In this document: positions 32,265-39,279 of the stretch, piece after piece
How positions within the stretch are numbered: position 1 is the first letter of the stretch
How the letters are laid out: each line of letters starts with the position of its first letter
Origin: Clostridia bacterium
Lineage (GTDB): Bacteria > Bacillota > Clostridia > Oscillospirales > Acutalibacteraceae
Direction of reading: 5' to 3'
Assembly: GCA_017631795.1 (NCBI GenBank)
Contig: JAGBSO010000025.1
Coordinates: 1 to 43,175 of the forward strand
Length of the DNA: 43,175 nucleotides
Position numbers and translations under genes: made by a program
The notes under the pieces: generated by a model
What the model was told of the DNA's origin: nothing
Database searches by the model: none
The model's input: the letters and a program-made list of their open reading frames with translations, nothing else

Positions 32265-34808
32265 ATGTCAAAACGCAGAAAGATAGTCATTATAATCGCT
32301 GCGATTCTGGCGGTTGTTATCGCATTGCCGCTTTATATGGGAGCTTCTGCGGGTATGTTTATGCCCACAGTCCGTTTTGATGCTCAAAATCTGACAGGCG
32401 AAGTCACAAACGGAGCTTCCGGTTATCTTTACGGTATCGCAGAAGACGGTGTGCCGTCATACAATATGGTTGAAAGTCTTGATGTTTCTTCTGTTTCGGC
32501 AAAAACTCAGGGCGGACTTCAGCACCCGATAGGTGAAGTGGGCGATGTTGCACCGTCACTTCTGAGTGCGGGACATTGCGACTATATCGTTGTTTATCTT
32601 CAGGATATGTTCTCCACATGGTACTATGCAGACGGTGATATCACTGAAATGAAGAAAAACGGCACATACGACTGGAAAAAATTCCTTACAGAAACATATT
32701 TTCCGCTTGTTGAACAGTCGATAAATGAAATGAAAGAATCAGAATATGCCGACAAACTTGTATACTGCATTTTCAATGAATGTGATAACGGTGTCTGGTT
32801 CGGTGAATGGGCAACAGACGGTGAAAACGGTTGGCATGACTGGAATGAACAGGGACAGCAGAATTTCTGTCAGGCTTGGAAAATGACATACGATTATGTA
32901 AAAACACTCGATTCCGATGCAGTAATCGGCGGACCCGGTAACTATGAATACAGCTCATGGAAAACCGATGCATTCCTGAAATTCACATCAGAAAACAACT
33001 GCACTCCCGAAGTCATTATTTATCATGAACTGGGTGACCGTTCAATTTATGACTGGGAATCAAATGTAAAGGATCTTTATTCAATAGAAGAAAAATACGG
33101 TATTGATACAAATACACCCGTAATCATAACGGAATACGGCAGAATGCAGGATAACGGAAATCCCTGCACAATGCTCAAATACATAGTCCGTACAGAAAAC
33201 ACAAAAGTCTATTCAAATCAGGCATACTGGCTTTTTGCAGATAATCTCTGCAGTACATGTGCCGATTATAACACACCCAACTCTGCATGGTGGGTTTACC
33301 GCTGGTATACAAGTATGCAGGGGCAGACCATGGCGAGTGAAATTGATGATATTCTTCACTCAGACCTCGGAAAAGCAGTCAAAGAGAAAAGAGAATTACG
33401 CTATCAGCAGTTTATGGGACTTGGCACAATTGCAGAAGAAAAAGATAAAATCGAAATTCTTGTTTCAGGTGCAGATTACAAGGGAAGAGTCGTTGTTGAA
33501 AATCTGAAAGATACTGCACTCTACGGTAAGAATGCCGAAATCAGAATCGAAGCTGTTACTTATCAGGGAATTCTCGGCAAAGTCTATGCGCCTGAAACCG
33601 TGAAAGTATATTCTCAGAAATGCGGAAATAATCTGTCCGTTTCTCTTGATATGGATGATGATACAGCATACCGCATAACAGTTACTCCCGCAGAAAATAC
33701 AGAAGAATATGCAAATGACAATCTTTTTGTAAGATTTGAAGCAGAGCACGGTACACTTACAGGCGATGCTTATACTTACGACAGTGCTTATGCCACAACA
33801 GGTGAAGAAACGGGTATGGTCGGTGGAATGGAAAAAGCAGGCGACGGAGTTGAAATAAAAATCACCGTACCCGAAGACGGAAAATATGAGCTGAGAATAA
33901 TTTACGGCAACTCAAACGACGGACCCGCAAGTGCCGACAGAACATTTTCCGAATCTGTTTTTTCTCTTGACGGTAAAGAAACTGTGCTTTCATTCCCGAA
34001 TACAATCAGAAGTGAAATCACAAATACTTATGACCTTGAAACAGAGCTTACACAGGGTGAACATACCTTGAAATTCTCTCACAAAAAAGGTACGATTGTC
34101 CTTGACAGTGTCATTGTGCGAAAAGCTGAAGACACAGCAGATATTTATTTTGAAGAAGACGACGACAGGGAAAACAGTTATCTTGCAGTTGCACCTTATG
34201 ACGGATATTATCATCTTTCTTCTTCGGCAGAAGGCCCTTGCACCATTGACGGTGCTCCCGTTGAAAAGCTGAATGGCGATGCTTATGTCTATCTCAGACG
34301 CGGTCTCAATTATATTGCGATGCCCGATAAATCACTGCATAATATTTCTGTGACAGAAGAAAAAGGACAGACAATTACCCTTGAAACAGGTGATGCAGTC
34401 CTTTCTGACGGTGCTGAAATAAAGACAAATGCAACTCTCGGCACAGATTACATCACGGGAATTTCTTCCGAAAGCGGTAAGGCTGAGTATGTTGTAAATG
34501 CACCCGGAAAGGGCACATACAAGCTCACAATAACTTATTCAAACAACCGTGAAAACGGAGTGCATTCATATAATGTTGACCTGGTTGAAGACTTTGTCAC
34601 AATTTCCGTAAACGGTGTGAAGAGTGAGAATCTTTATTGCAGAAATACATATTCGCATGATTCATACACAACCGTGACTGCAAATATCATTCTTGATGAA
34701 GGTGATAACACTCTCACTTTCTCAAACGACGGTGCAAATAAATTCAACGACGGTGTGACATACGCACCCGATATTGCAGAAATAACGGTTAATAAAACAA
34801 TAGCATAA
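32265..34808 (+). CDS. Membrane-anchored GH-A clan glycoside hydrolase with CBM-like modules
   Basis: An 847-residue exported enzyme. An N-terminal TM/signal anchor (residues 4-28, KRRKIVIIIAAILAVVIALPL) lacks a lipobox. The catalytic (beta/alpha)8 domain (about 35-390) resembles GH39-like enzymes. The acid/base glutamate is in FNECDNG (Glu172) and the nucleophile in ITEYG (Glu290), the GH-A clan arrangement. Residues about 485-625 (FVRFEAEHGTLTG...) and 705-847 look like CBM6/35-type beta-sandwich modules with a beta-rich linker between. It probably acts on a plant or host polysaccharide at the surface; substrate unknown. The ATG at 32265 has AAGAGGTGG upstream. It shares an operon with rqcH, an unusual partner. 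Confidence 0.85.
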   Translation: MSKRRKIVIIIAAILAVVIALPLYMGASAGMFMPTVRFDAQNLTGEVTNGASGYLYGIAEDGVPSYNMVESLDVSSVSAKTQGGLQHPIGEVGDVAPSLLSAGHCDYIVVYLQDMFSTWYYADGDITEMKKNGTYDWKKFLTETYFPLVEQSINEMKESEYADKLVYCIFNECDNGVWFGEWATDGENGWHDWNEQGQQNFCQAWKMTYDYVKTLDSDAVIGGPGNYEYSSWKTDAFLKFTSENNCTPEVIIYHELGDRSIYDWESNVKDLYSIEEKYGIDTNTPVIITEYGRMQDNGNPCTMLKYIVRTENTKVYSNQAYWLFADNLCSTCADYNTPNSAWWVYRWYTSMQGQTMASEIDDILHSDLGKAVKEKRELRYQQFMGLGTIAEEKDKIEILVSGADYKGRVVVENLKDTALYGKNAEIRIEAVTYQGILGKVYAPETVKVYSQKCGNNLSVSLDMDDDTAYRITVTPAENTEEYANDNLFVRFEAEHGTLTGDAYTYDSAYATTGEETGMVGGMEKAGDGVEIKITVPEDGKYELRIIYGNSNDGPASADRTFSESVFSLDGKETVLSFPNTIRSEITNTYDLETELTQGEHTLKFSHKKGTIVLDSVIVRKAEDTADIYFEEDDDRENSYLAVAPYDGYYHLSSSAEGPCTIDGAPVEKLNGDAYVYLRRGLNYIAMPDKSLHNISVTEEKGQTITLETGDAVLSDGAEIKTNATLGTDYITGISSESGKAEYVVNAPGKGTYKLTITYSNNRENGVHSYNVDLVEDFVTISVNGVKSENLYCRNTYSHDSYTTVTANIILDEGDNTLTFSNDGANKFNDGVTYAPDIAEITVNKTIA

Positions 34809-34812
34809 TATT

Positions 34813-34841
34813 AAGGATACCATTTTGGTGTCCTTTTTTTT
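34813..34841 (+). terminator. Terminator of the GT-RqcH-GH operon
   Basis: Stem AAGGAtACC / GGTgTCCTT, then T's. Confidence 0.88.
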
Positions 34842-34849
34842 GCGCAAAA

Positions 34850-34883
34850 ATAAAAAGACAGCTATTGTCCTGCAATAACTGTC
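34850..34883 (-). terminator. Terminator of the minus-strand XRE gene
   Basis: Minus-strand stem GACAGtTATTG / CAATAgCTGTC followed by TTTTTA. Confidence 0.8.
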
Positions 34884-34886
34884 TGT

Positions 34887-35081
34887 TCAATCTTTAAGTC
34901 CGAGAATATAATCTACCGAAACATCATAAAATCGGGAAAGTGCAATCAGCACTTCACTCGGCACATCAAGATAACCGCTTTCGTATCTTGAATATGTTGA
35001 TTGGCTTATATTTAAAATGCTTGCAATCTGAGCCTGACTCAGGTCTTTATCTTCACGTAAATCACGGATTCTTTTGTACAT
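34887..35081 (-). CDS. XRE-family transcriptional regulator
   Basis: A 64-residue single HTH domain. The order is typical for Cro/CI: IRDLREDKDLSQAQIASILNISQSTYSRYESG, then VPSEVLIALSRFYDVSVDYILGL. The real start is the ATG at 35081, with GGTGA a few bases upstream. An extended in-frame start at 35129 would overlap the operators and is unlikely. It is divergent from a SLOG-domain gene across an 87-base spacer carrying two identical palindromes, so it probably represses both itself and that gene. Regulatory scope is inferred. Confidence 0.92.
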   Translation of the reverse strand: MYKRIRDLREDKDLSQAQIASILNISQSTYSRYESGYLDVPSEVLIALSRFYDVSVDYILGLKD

Positions 35082-35105
35082 AAAATCACCGTTTAAATAA
35101 TAGCT

Positions 35106-35148
35106 TATGCAATAAGTGCATATTGACAATTATGCAAAAAATGCATAA
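35106..35148. promoter_or_regulatory. Two identical palindromic operators, TATGCA-N5-TGCATA
   Basis: Site 1 is at 35106-35122 (spacer ATAAG) and site 2 at 35131-35147 (spacer AAAAA), with an extra T/A pair on site 2. The centres are 25 bases apart, and each half-site is exactly TATGCA or its complement. Site 2 fills the spacer of the plus-strand promoter (35123-35151). This is the arrangement expected for an autoregulated XRE switch. Confidence 0.75.
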
Positions 35149-35151
35149 AAT
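35123..35151 (+). promoter_or_regulatory. Promoter of the SLOG gene, covered by operator 2
   Basis: TTGACA (35123-35128), 17 bases, TAAAAT (35146-35151). Binding at the second palindrome would block polymerase. Confidence 0.75.
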
Positions 35152-35168
35152 CTATTCGGTGATTGTTT

Positions 35169-35609
35169 ATGAAAAATAAAACTGTTGTTATAATAGGGCA
35201 TAGCGATATTGCAGGGCTGAATGAAAATGATGTATCTGCTCAGCTTGAACTATTGATAAATCAAGGATATTCTTGTTTTCTTTGCGGGGGTATGGGGCAG
35301 TTTGATATGCTTTGTGCCCGATGTTTATTCTTATTGAAGAAAAAATATTCAGAAGTGAAATGTTTTCTGATAATTCCGTATCTGACAGCATCAATTAATA
35401 ACAGCAATTATTTTGATGAAATAATCTACCCCGACGGTTTTGAAAAATATCATTACAAATCTGCAATTATACAAAGAAACCGATATATGGTAGATAAATC
35501 TTCACTTGCCTTTTGTTTTGTTTGTTATAATTTCGGCGGTGCGGTAAAAATATACAGTTATGCAAAAAAACAAGGATTGCTGATTGTGAATATGGGGACA
35601 ATGAAATAA
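35169..35609 (+). CDS. SLOG family protein (DUF1273/YpsA-like)
   Basis: A 146-residue Rossmann-like SLOG protein. Family features are IIGHSD at the N-terminus, the glycine-rich CGGMGQFDMLCA, the block EKYHYKSAIIQRNRYMVDKSS and FGGAVKIYSYAKKQG. SLOG domains bind nucleotide-derived ligands or act on them and recur in conflict and signalling systems, but no effector domain or partner is fused here. The start ATG at 35169 has GGTGA upstream; a few codons upstream in frame lack a start codon of comparable quality. It is divergent from an XRE repressor with shared operators. Substrate unknown. Confidence 0.87.
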   Translation: MKNKTVVIIGHSDIAGLNENDVSAQLELLINQGYSCFLCGGMGQFDMLCARCLFLLKKKYSEVKCFLIIPYLTASINNSNYFDEIIYPDGFEKYHYKSAIIQRNRYMVDKSSLAFCFVCYNFGGAVKIYSYAKKQGLLIVNMGTMK

Positions 35610-35610
35610 A

Positions 35611-35646
35611 AAAGCAGTAAAAACACATTCGTTTTTTACTGCTTTG
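35611..35646. terminator. Bidirectional terminator between SLOG and YitT genes
   Basis: Stem AAAGCAGTAAAAA / TTTTTACTGCTTT; an A run on one arm and a T run on the other allow termination both ways. Confidence 0.75.
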
Positions 35647-35649
35647 CTA

Positions 35650-36546
35650 TTATTGATTCTTTTGTTCACCGCCGAAGACATCTGCAACTTCGGTAATTGT
35701 AAGGTAGGCATCCGGGTCGATAGTGTGAACGATATCTTTCATTTTTGCTATCTGGAATCTGTTCACAACAAAGTAAATCATTGTCTTTTCTCTGTTGGAA
35801 TATCCGCCTCTTGCCGAGATATTTGTTGTGCCTTGTTCAAATGCGGCAGAGAGTGCACCGCTGACTTCACGGGGCTTTTCAGTTACAATCATAACGCCTT
35901 TTGAACGGTCAAGACCTTCAACTATAAAGTCAACCGTCTTGAGTGCTGCGGCATAAGTAACTATGGAGTAAAGGGGGAGAATCCAGCTGTTTCTGACAAA
36001 GCCGCAGATAACATACAAAATAACATTGTAAATCATGCAGAATGTGCCTACGGTTATATTCAGCTTTTTTGCAAAAATAACTGCCATAACTTCAATTCCG
36101 TCAATGGCACCGCCGAAACGGATTGTAAGACCGCTGCCGATACCCGAAATAAGTCCGCCGAAAATTGCACACAGCAACAAATCGTCACCTGCAAGGGGAG
36201 ATGCCATACTCACATCTATGGGCAGTACGTCTGTTATCAGCCATGCACCCAGAGAATAGATTGCAACCGCATAAAGTGAGTAAAGAGTAAAGGGCAGTCC
36301 CTGTTTTTTGTAGCCTAAAATAAAGAGAGGAATGTTGAGAATGAGCAGAAAAACGGAAAGTGTCATCCATTCGGGAGTAACCTGTGAAAGAAGCATTGAT
36401 GTGCCGGAGATTCCGCTGTCGTAAAGCTTAACGGGAGCAAGAAAAACCGTAACTCCGAAAGAATTTATAAGACCTGCAATGGTGAGAAGAATGAAATACC
36501 ACCATTTGATTTTTTTCAGTTCTTTTAACAAGTTGTCTTTTTTCAT
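35650..36546 (-). CDS. YitT family membrane protein (DUF161 plus DUF2179)
   Basis: A 298-residue YitT/DUF161 protein with about five to six TM segments in the first 190 residues (LAPVKLYDSGISGTSML, GGLISGIGSGLTIRFGGAIDGIEV are typical) and a C-terminal soluble DUF2179 domain (VMIVTEKPREVSGAL...FVVNRFQIAKM). Function of the family is not established; a transport role is often suggested. The start overlaps the previous gene's stop by one base (TAATG), so it is the last gene of the acyl-ligase operon. Confidence 0.93.
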   Translation of the reverse strand: MKKDNLLKELKKIKWWYFILLTIAGLINSFGVTVFLAPVKLYDSGISGTSMLLSQVTPEWMTLSVFLLILNIPLFILGYKKQGLPFTLYSLYAVAIYSLGAWLITDVLPIDVSMASPLAGDDLLLCAIFGGLISGIGSGLTIRFGGAIDGIEVMAVIFAKKLNITVGTFCMIYNVILYVICGFVRNSWILPLYSIVTYAAALKTVDFIVEGLDRSKGVMIVTEKPREVSGALSAAFEQGTTNISARGGYSNREKTMIYFVVNRFQIAKMKDIVHTIDPDAYLTITEVADVFGGEQKNQ

Positions 36547-37115
36547 TAATTGTTCCCTTTTAGCAATTCGTCAAGGCTTTCAATATTCTTGTACTGAATT
36601 CCTTTTATGCCGATTTTGTGTAGATTTTCAACATTTGCAATGTTGTCATCAATCATGTAGATTTCGTCATATTCCTTATTCATCTGTGACACGGCATACT
36701 GATAAATTGCAGGGTCGGGCTTTGCCATTTTCAGATAGCATGAAATGAAAATTTTATCAAAAAGCTCTGTCAGATTGTGTTTTTCAAAAATTCCTTCAAC
36801 AAAACTTTCAACTGCATTTGAAAGCAGAATAACATCAGAATCCTTTTTAAGCTCTTTGATAACGGGAATGATTTCTTCGTTGAGATGGATGATTGAATTC
36901 CATTCCGTTAAAATTTCGTCTTTGTCCATACCCAGCTCGGCTGCAATATCGTCAAAAAGTTTATCGAATGTCACAAGTCCGAGGTCGGCAGGGATAAAAT
37001 ATTTTTCTTTAAGCACGGCTGCTTCTTCGGGCGGAAAATGATTCCTGAAAAATACAGGAGCAACCTCTCCGAAAATAACGCCGAAGCAATCAAAAATTAT
37101 AAGTCTTTTTTTCAT
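36546..37115 (-). CDS. HAD-IA family hydrolase (YihX-like)
   Basis: A 189-residue HAD hydrolase. The nucleophile motif is IFDCFGVIFGE, where the usual second Asp of DxD is a Phe, as in YihX-like members with a modified motif I. Next come LLSNA (motif II), a conserved Lys in LKMAKPDPAIY (motif III) and IDDNIANV (motif IV). It probably dephosphorylates a small molecule. The ATG at 37115 lies just past the ACP stop; a longer in-frame start at 37151 overlaps the ACP gene. Its position between the ACP and YitT genes suggests a role in this pathway, not proven. Confidence 0.88.
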   Translation of the reverse strand: MKKRLIIFDCFGVIFGEVAPVFFRNHFPPEEAAVLKEKYFIPADLGLVTFDKLFDDIAAELGMDKDEILTEWNSIIHLNEEIIPVIKELKKDSDVILLSNAVESFVEGIFEKHNLTELFDKIFISCYLKMAKPDPAIYQYAVSQMNKEYDEIYMIDDNIANVENLHKIGIKGIQYKNIESLDELLKGNN

Positions 37116-37119
37116 AACA

Positions 37120-37350
37120 TCAACCGTCAATATTTTTCTCAAGAAATTCAATTACATCTTTGATTGTTTTGAATTTCTTTATCGCTGAATTGGGAATTTC
37201 CACATCAAATTCATCTTCAAGTCCGCATATGAGCTGAATTACACCGAGTGATGAAATTCCGAGTTTTTTATCTATTTTTGTTTTTTCAGTGAAGCTTACA
37301 TCTGTCTGTCCCGTAACTTCGGAAAAAACTTTTTCAATGCGTTTTATCAT
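37120..37350 (-). CDS. Acyl carrier protein
   Basis: A 76-residue stand-alone ACP. Four-helix ACP pattern with the phosphopantetheine site at Ser34 in GISSLG, where the usual Asp before the Ser is a Ser. The C-terminal DEFDVEIPNSAIKKFKTIKDVIEFL is typical. It would carry an acyl chain as a thioester. It lies 12 bases after the acyl-AMP ligase and opposite an NRPS, suggesting a dedicated carrier for a specialised metabolite rather than the housekeeping fatty-acid ACP; this is inference. AGGAGG precedes its start. Confidence 0.94.
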   Translation of the reverse strand: MIKRIEKVFSEVTGQTDVSFTEKTKIDKKLGISSLGVIQLICGLEDEFDVEIPNSAIKKFKTIKDVIEFLEKNIDG

Positions 37351-37362
37351 TGATTTTCCTCC

Positions 37363-39075
37363 TTACTTACGGTTCAATTCTGCCGTAAGAGCTTTGAAAT
37401 TGATTTTATTCATTGCAGTTTTCGGCAATTCTTCTCTGAAAATAATTTCATGAGGCATTGCAAAAGATGCAACGTTGTCCCTGCATTTTTCAATAATCTG
37501 AGCGCGGAGCTTATCAAGGTCGCCGTTCATATTTACAGGCTGAACAACTGCAACGATACGCTGACCGAGTGTTCTGTCTTCAATTCCGACAACACAGCTG
37601 AGCTGAACACCTCTGCAATCATTGATAACTTCTTCAATCTGTGTGGGATAGATGTTGTATCCTGCTGAAATAATCATTTTGCAATGACGCTGACGGTAAT
37701 ACAGATATCCGTCTTCGTCCATATAACCGATATCGCCTGTGTGAAGCCATTTTTTACCGTCATTATGAACTCTGAGGGCGATGTTTGTTTCGGCTTCGTT
37801 TTTGTAGTAGCCTTTCATCTGGGTCGGACCTGTTACGCAGATTTCACCGTCTTCACCGACGGGTACTTCTTCTGTTGTGCCGATTTTGCAGATTTTGATT
37901 TCATTACCGGGCAAAGCAAGTCCTGTGCTGCCTTTTCTGTGAGCAAAAAACGGACTGATGCAAGCAGCAGACAGACATTCCGTAAGTCCGTAAGCTTCTG
38001 TCATCTGTTCTGATGAACCGCCTTTTTTAAGGTAATTGTTCATTCTGTTCAGGAGCTTTTCGCTGATTTTATCTCCGGAATATGCAACCATTTCAAGGAA
38101 TGAAAGATCCTGTTTTTCAATTTCTTCCGTTCTTGAAAGTGCTTCAAACAGTGCGGGAACAGCATAAACATGGTTGATTTTCTTTTTGAAAATCAGGTCT
38201 GAACAGAGTTTGAAATCAAATTTCGGCACAAGGAAAACCTGCATTCCGAAATAAAGCATAACGTGCATACACATTGCAAGACCGAATCCGTGGAAAACAG
38301 GCATAACTGCAAGAGCTTTTTTACCTGCGGCATCCTTTGTGTTGTCACGCTTGATTTCTTCTGCCTGAATTGCCATGCAGTTGAATGCTCGGTTGTGAAT
38401 CATAACACCCTTGGGGATTCCCGTTGTGCCGCCGCTGTAAAGAATTGCCGCAATATCATCGCCTTTTCCGTCATCAGCAGGAAGAGGCTCTTTTCTCTGC
38501 TTGCCTTTTTTAAGAAAATCATTCCAGTAAATAACATTGTGGTCGGGATTTATATTGAGTCTGACCTTGTTTGTTGCCAGATAAAGAGGTTTTAAGTAAA
38601 ACGGCAAAGCATCAGCTATTCTTGCAAGCACAATAACAGGCTTTTTTGTAGTCTCCCATGTGATTTTTTCAAGTTTGGGATAAATCATGTCAAAAGTGAT
38701 AACAGCTTTACTGTCGACATGTTCAACAAATCTTTTGATTTCGTTTGCAGACAGAAGAGGATGAATCATGTTTGCAACCGCACCCATTCTGTTGATTGCA
38801 TAAACGGAAATCAGTGCCTGCGGAGTATTCGGAGCAACAACAGAAACGAAATCACCTTTTTTTACACCGCTTGCCAGAAGTGACTGTGCAACAAGTTCAA
38901 TCTGCATTATCATCTGTGAGAATGTGGTTTTTTTGTTATTGAATTCCAGTGCATAATAGTCAGGATATTTTTCAGCTGTTTCTTTCAGAAGTGAAACCAT
39001 GGAAAACTCGGGATATTCTTCTCTGAAATTCTCAGGTGAGTGATTATCACTCCATATTGATCTTTCTCTTTTCAT
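37363..39075 (-). CDS. Acyl-AMP/acyl-CoA ligase (AMP-binding family)
   Basis: A 570-residue ANL superfamily enzyme. Core motifs: YSGGTTGIPKG (A3), MTEAYGLTECLS (A5), WLHTGDIGYMDEDG (A7), RMKI-like ...CKMIISAGYNIYPTQIEEVI (A8) and the C-terminal PKTAMNKINFKAL lysine (A10). Hydrophobic N-terminal features resemble long-chain FadD-like enzymes. It activates a carboxylic (probably fatty) acid as acyl-AMP and could load it on the ACP encoded 12 bases downstream. Whether it is an ACP-loading or CoA-forming type cannot be decided by eye. The ATG at 39075 has AGAGGTGA upstream. It is divergent from the NRPS gene. Confidence 0.9.
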   Translation of the reverse strand: MKRERSIWSDNHSPENFREEYPEFSMVSLLKETAEKYPDYYALEFNNKKTTFSQMIMQIELVAQSLLASGVKKGDFVSVVAPNTPQALISVYAINRMGAVANMIHPLLSANEIKRFVEHVDSKAVITFDMIYPKLEKITWETTKKPVIVLARIADALPFYLKPLYLATNKVRLNINPDHNVIYWNDFLKKGKQRKEPLPADDGKGDDIAAILYSGGTTGIPKGVMIHNRAFNCMAIQAEEIKRDNTKDAAGKKALAVMPVFHGFGLAMCMHVMLYFGMQVFLVPKFDFKLCSDLIFKKKINHVYAVPALFEALSRTEEIEKQDLSFLEMVAYSGDKISEKLLNRMNNYLKKGGSSEQMTEAYGLTECLSAACISPFFAHRKGSTGLALPGNEIKICKIGTTEEVPVGEDGEICVTGPTQMKGYYKNEAETNIALRVHNDGKKWLHTGDIGYMDEDGYLYYRQRHCKMIISAGYNIYPTQIEEVINDCRGVQLSCVVGIEDRTLGQRIVAVVQPVNMNGDLDKLRAQIIEKCRDNVASFAMPHEIIFREELPKTAMNKINFKALTAELNRK

Positions 39076-39121
39076 CAGACGAAATCACCTCTTTTTTACT
39101 TCTTTTTTAAAATTATTATTT

Positions 39122-39150
39122 ATTATATCATAAAAAAAAATCAAAAACAA
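39122..39150 (-). promoter_or_regulatory. Promoter of the acyl-ligase/ACP/HAD/YitT operon
   Basis: Minus strand: TTGTTT (39150-39145), 17 bases, TATAAT (39127-39122). Confidence 0.65.
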
Positions 39151-39191
39151 GAGTAAAGACAATACATATCTTGTTATAACCTGTTATTTTC

Positions 39192-39220
39192 TTGACATTA
39201 TATTTAAAAATATATATAAT
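39192..39220 (+). promoter_or_regulatory. Consensus promoter of the NRPS gene
   Basis: TTGACA (39192-39197), 17 bases, TATAAT (39215-39220), 59 bases before the start codon. It is divergent from the acyl-ligase promoter. Confidence 0.8.
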
Positions 39221-39279
39221 TATTATGTATAACTATAATGAGTAATTATGTGCAAAAATAACTTCAGGGAGTGGCAGAA

